Below are positions 7,666-10,165 of a DNA stretch of 10,165 nt, piece after piece. The translations under genes and the position numbers were made by a program. The notes beneath the pieces are model-generated. The model worked only from the letters and a program-made list of their open reading frames with translations. It did no database searches and was not told where the DNA came from. Position 1 is the first letter of the stretch, and each line of letters starts with the position of its first letter. Source of the DNA: Deltaproteobacteria bacterium (GTDB taxonomy: Bacteria; Myxococcota_A; UBA9160; UBA4427); the NCBI GenBank assembly GCA_011051925.1, contig DRKE01000361.1, positions 1 through 10,165 on the forward strand. Direction: 5' to 3'.

Positions 7666-10165
7666 CCCCACCTTCTCCGTCGCCGTGCCCGGCCCGTCCC
7701 CGTCGTGCGCGCTGGCGCCGATCAGCTCGGACGCCGCCCTCTTCTCCTCGGGTCCCCGCTCGGGGCGGGGCTGCCTCGAGGATCCCCCGATCACGCCTCC
7801 TGGGATAGCCTCCGAGCTTCGCATATTCCGCGCCCCGGGCCCGTGCCCCGACCATCCCCCCGCACGGAGACCCTGTCATCCGTTCGAGGAGTCGATCATG
7901 CCGGCCCGTTTCGAGATCCCTGCCTCCCATCCCCATGTGGCCATCGTCACGCTCGATCGCCCCGACGCCGCCAATGCACTCGATCCGGAGACCCTCCGGG
8001 ATCTCGCTGCCCATTGGCGCCGCATCGACCGCGACGATTCCATCCGGGTCGCGATCCTCACCGGTGCCGGCCAGCGTGTCTTCTGTGCGGGCATGGACAT
8101 GCGGAAGACGATTCCCGCCTCCCAGGCCCTGGCCCGGGGCGAATCGATCGATGCAGACGACTTCGAAGGGCTCCGGGCCGTCGACTCGGCCCTGCTGGTG
8201 CGCCAGGGCCTTCGGGTCCCGCTGATCGCCGCGATCAACGGCCACGCGCGTGCAGGCGGATTCGACCTGATGCTCGCCAGCCAGATCCGTTATGCGGTCC
8301 CCGAAGCGACCTTCGCGCTGGAGGAGGTCGCGTTGGGGCTCTATCCGACAGGACACGCCACGGTCGTCCTGCCCCGGCAGATCGCCGCGGTCCACGCCGC
8401 CGAGCTGCTCTACACGGCGAAACCCATCGATGCGACGCGAGCACTCACGATGGGGCTCGTGAACGAACTCGTTGCCGCGGGCCGACTGCTCGACCGGGCC
8501 CTCGAAACGGCCGATCAGATCGCGTCCAACGCACCCCTGGCGGTCCAGGCGACCTTGCGCGGCATCCGCCAGCTCGAGGGTCTGGGCCTCGAAGAAGCCT
8601 ACACACGGCAGGAGGAATTCGGTCGCCCTCTGCGCCGGACGCGAGACGCGCGCGAGGGCCAGCGCGCCTTCGTCGAAAGGAGACGACCACGCTTCGAGGG
8701 GCGCTGAAATCCGCTGAACCGGGCTGGGGCCGGGATCGCCCGAAGCTCCCGCCCGACCAAAGCCGCAACGACGAATCGAACCGGACCGCCGAGCGATCGG
8801 TCGTCCATCCGATCCCCGGAACACGAAGATCGCCCCGTCACGCCCGGTCCAGCCGAGGGTCGCCGAAGCGGATCCGATCCGAGCGAGCGTGTGATCGTTC
8901 GGCAGGCCCCGCATCGCGTCGCAGGGTGCGCTCACGATCGAGATCGAGGGCGCGACCGCCTCGAGGAACCGGGCGCTGGATCCCGTACGGCTCCCATGGT
9001 GGGCGACCTTCAGGACGTCGGCGGCGAGCGCCGCACCACTCGAAACGAGCGATCCTTCGACGGAAGCGTCGATATCCGCCGCAAAAAGAACCACCGTACC
9101 CGCCATCCCGACTCGAAGGACCATCGATCCCTCGTTCCTCGAGGACGGCATGAGATCGGGCGGGGGCCAGAGGACGTCGATGTCGAGGTCCCCGACCGGG
9201 TCGAGGTGTCTTGATGAGTCCAGCCAGCGCACCCGGATCTCTTGCTGCTGCGCTTCTCGCAGGATTGGTTCCCAGGCCGGATCGCTGCTTCCCGCCCTCG
9301 GCAGCCAGAGTTCTGCGACCCGGAAGGCGCCGAGGACCCGCTCGGCGCCGCCACGATGGTCGAGGTCGGCATGGGTCAGGACCAGGACATCGATCGCATC
9401 GATTCGGAGCGCTCGCAGTGCGCGAACCAGGCCCGTTCCCCCCGAGCCATCCGGCGGCCCCGGTCCAGCATCGATCAACATGACGGCTTCACGCGCTTCG
9501 ACGAGCGCGGCGTCCCCCTGCCCTGCATCGAAGAAGACGACCCGGGGTGGTTCTCCGGCGAACCGGTCCGGGATCGGCGGAGAGGCCCCGGCGAGACCGA
9601 TCAGCAGCCAGGCCAGGGTCGCCCGGATCCATCTCCCCCGGCGGATTCCATGGATCGCGGCGGCCGCCACCACGAACAACATCGGTCCCGCGAGCCGTCC
9701 CGTCCCCGTCACCGGAGGAAGCCAGGATGCGGCTTCGACCACGCCCCATCGGAAGGCCTCCGCGGGCAACATCAGGAAGACGAGGGCCCGGGCGTCCAGC
9801 CAACCCGACACGCCCGTCGCGAGAAGCGACGCCGGCAACACGACCCACCCCATCCAGGGAATGGCCAGGAGGTTGAACAGCGGCGAGAGCGGAGAAGGGG
9901 CCAGCCCCTGCTGCCACAGGATCGGTGCCGTTCCGATCGACACCACGAGCGAGGCGCGCAGGAGGGCGAGGACAGCCCGGTGGCCCACCCCACGCCTCGG
10001 GGACGGGGCCGGAGAATCCGGGCGTGAATCGGACGATTGCCAGACTCCGCCCACGATCAGCGCCGCGCAGGCCGCAAAGGAGAGCCGTGCACCGGGATCA
10101 AAGAGCGCCGAGGGATCGAACCAGGCCATTCCGATCGCGACCCAGGCGAGCGCCTCGGCCGGGGG
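7616..10165 (-). CDS. comEC: ComEC/Rec2-type competence DNA channel, 5' end off the window; tail runs antisense to the hydratase gene
   Basis: The gene enters from the right edge; 849 codons are visible. ComEC forms the inner-membrane channel that carries single-stranded DNA into the cell, with a C-terminal metallo-beta-lactamase-like domain. The start lies outside the window: the in-frame ATG at 10129 is preceded by coding-like PPAEALAWVAIG and followed by FDPSALFDPGARLSFAA, the internal signature of the competence domain. Several membrane helices follow (about 10060-9590). The hydrolase domain starts at VVFFDAGQGDAALVE (about 9540), then LIDAGPG, LTHADLDHRGG (HxDxDH metal motif, about 9375), LFAADID, DVLKVAHHGSRT (about 9000) and TGRDGAIFVF (about 8830). 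Homology-like sequence ends near 8790, yet the frame has no stop until TGA 7616-7618. The last 375 or so codons are therefore probably not native ComEC sequence: they run codon-aligned antisense through the hydratase gene. The N-terminal OB-fold part is not in view. Confidence 0.85.
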   Translation of the reverse strand, partial: PPAEALAWVAIGMAWFDPSALFDPGARLSFAACAALIVGGVWQSSDSRPDSPAPSPRRGVGHRAVLALLRASLVVSIGTAPILWQQGLAPSPLSPLFNLLAIPWMGWVVLPASLLATGVSGWLDARALVFLMLPAEAFRWGVVEAASWLPPVTGTGRLAGPMLFVVAAAAIHGIRRGRWIRATLAWLLIGLAGASPPIPDRFAGEPPRVVFFDAGQGDAALVEAREAVMLIDAGPGPPDGSGGTGLVRALRALRIDAIDVLVLTHADLDHRGGAERVLGAFRVAELWLPRAGSSDPAWEPILREAQQQEIRVRWLDSSRHLDPVGDLDIDVLWPPPDLMPSSRNEGSMVLRVGMAGTVVLFAADIDASVEGSLVSSGAALAADVLKVAHHGSRTGSSARFLEAVAPSISIVSAPCDAMRGLPNDHTLARIGSASATLGWTGRDGAIFVFRGSDGRPIARRSGSIRRCGFGRAGASGDPGPSPVQRISAPLEAWSSPFDEGALALARVSRPAQRATEFLLPCVGFFEAQTLELADAAQGRLDRQGCVGRDLIGRFEGPVEQSARGNEFVHEPHRECSRRIDGFRRVEQLGGVDRGDLPGQDDRGVSCRIEPQRDLLQREGRFGDRITDLAGEHQVESACTRVAVDRGDQRDPKALAHQQGRVDGPEPFEVVCIDRFAPGQGLGGGNRLPHVHARTEDTLAGTGEDRDPDGIVAVDAAPMGSEIPEGLRIECIGGVGAIERDDGHMGMGGRDLETGRHDRLLERMTGSPCGGMVGARARGAEYAKLGGYPRRRDRGILEAAPPRAGTRGEEGGVRADRRQRARRGRAGHGDGEGGDEADERGDRRIPGSLG
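7671..7678 (-). promoter_or_regulatory. Ribosome-binding site that fixes the start of the 204-residue gene
   Basis: On the minus strand GGAGAAGG lies five bases before ATG 7665, a near-ideal Shine-Dalgarno position. The frame is open upstream to another ATG at 7824, but the intervening 53 residues are low-complexity Gly/Pro/Arg-rich and lie in the divergent promoter gap. The site therefore decides the start. Confidence 0.65.
7886..7891 (+). promoter_or_regulatory. Ribosome-binding site of the enoyl-CoA hydratase gene
   Basis: GAGGAG sits six bases before ATG 7898. It decides the start of the hydratase gene, because the frame remains open further upstream (to 7685) through sequence that does not resemble the crotonase N-terminus. 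Confidence 0.75.
7898..8707 (+). CDS. Enoyl-CoA hydratase/isomerase (crotonase) family protein
   Basis: A 269-residue cytoplasmic crotonase-fold enzyme of normal length. Family members hydrate, isomerise or otherwise convert acyl-CoA thioesters through an enolate held in an oxyanion hole. Visible marks: VAIVTLDRPDAANALD (residues 14-29), the first oxyanion-hole segment VFCAGMDMRK (61-70), the second segment INGHARAGGFDLMLASQIRYA (113-133), and FALEEVALGLYPTGHATVVLPRQI (139-162). Aligned by eye to mitochondrial enoyl-CoA hydratase, one catalytic Glu is replaced by Asp123 (GGFDLM), while the other is kept as Glu143. The classical GGGCEL is altered to RAGGFDL. A non-standard reaction (isomerase, thioesterase or hydrolase) is therefore possible, and the substrate cannot be named. 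The start at 7898 has GAGGAG six bases upstream. It is divergent from the 204-residue gene and tail to tail with the ComEC gene, with no other fatty-acid gene adjacent. A promoter should lie in 7666-7897, but I see no clear -35/-10 pair. Confidence 0.92.
   Translation: MPARFEIPASHPHVAIVTLDRPDAANALDPETLRDLAAHWRRIDRDDSIRVAILTGAGQRVFCAGMDMRKTIPASQALARGESIDADDFEGLRAVDSALLVRQGLRVPLIAAINGHARAGGFDLMLASQIRYAVPEATFALEEVALGLYPTGHATVVLPRQIAAVHAAELLYTAKPIDATRALTMGLVNELVAAGRLLDRALETADQIASNAPLAVQATLRGIRQLEGLGLEEAYTRQEEFGRPLRRTRDAREGQRAFVERRRPRFEGR

Noticed and set aside
7024..9153. 709-residue open frame on the plus strand
   Set aside because: Highly Arg/Pro/Gly-rich and crosses several genes: antisense to the 204-residue gene and ComEC, out of frame with the hydratase. 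Typical of a high-G+C shadow.

Overview
The window is G+C-rich (roughly two thirds) bacterial chromosomal DNA. It is tightly packed, and its gene content is housekeeping or environmental rather than mobile. The HDFNN-type PAS/GAF hybrid histidine kinase, the S9 peptidase, ComEC and a GTTCCACGTGGAAC-type parS palindrome would suit a free-living member of the former Deltaproteobacteria (Myxococcota or Desulfobacterota-like) or a related Proteobacterium. That placement is an inference from style, not a marker-based assignment. I see no tRNA, rRNA, insertion sequence, phage gene or CRISPR array.

Layout, left to right. (1) Minus strand, 1-660: the 5' part of an exported or lipoprotein-like protein that runs off the left edge. 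It is coupled by a 4-base ATGA overlap to (2) a 655-residue S9-family (prolyl oligopeptidase/acylaminoacyl-peptidase-like) serine peptidase at 657-2624, minus. The two should form one operon read leftward. (3) After a 167-base divergent gap comes a TauE/SafE-type membrane transporter at 2792-3535, plus. (4) A large soluble hybrid sensor kinase follows at 3709-6903, plus (PAS-PAS-GAF-PAS-PAS-HisKA-HATPase-REC). Its last codons contain a perfect 16-base parS palindrome at 6878-6893, the most notable element of the window. (5) A distinctly AT-rich convergent gap (6904-7050) separates it from an unrecognised 204-residue gene at 7051-7665, minus. (6) After a 232-base divergent gap comes an enoyl-CoA hydratase/isomerase family protein at 7898-8707, plus. 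(7) Tail to tail with it, a ComEC/Rec2-type DNA-uptake channel enters from the right edge on the minus strand. Only its later membrane helices and C-terminal metallo-beta-lactamase domain are in view. Its frame has no stop in the short gap and stays open, antisense through the hydratase gene, to 7616.

Apart from the two-gene peptidase operon there is no clear multi-gene pathway. The genes are mostly singletons in alternating orientation. The points worth following are the parS site embedded in the kinase gene, the missing ComEC stop, the altered ComEC metal-site region, and the identity of the two unrecognised proteins. I did not find a convincing new multi-gene defence, secretion or biosynthetic system here.
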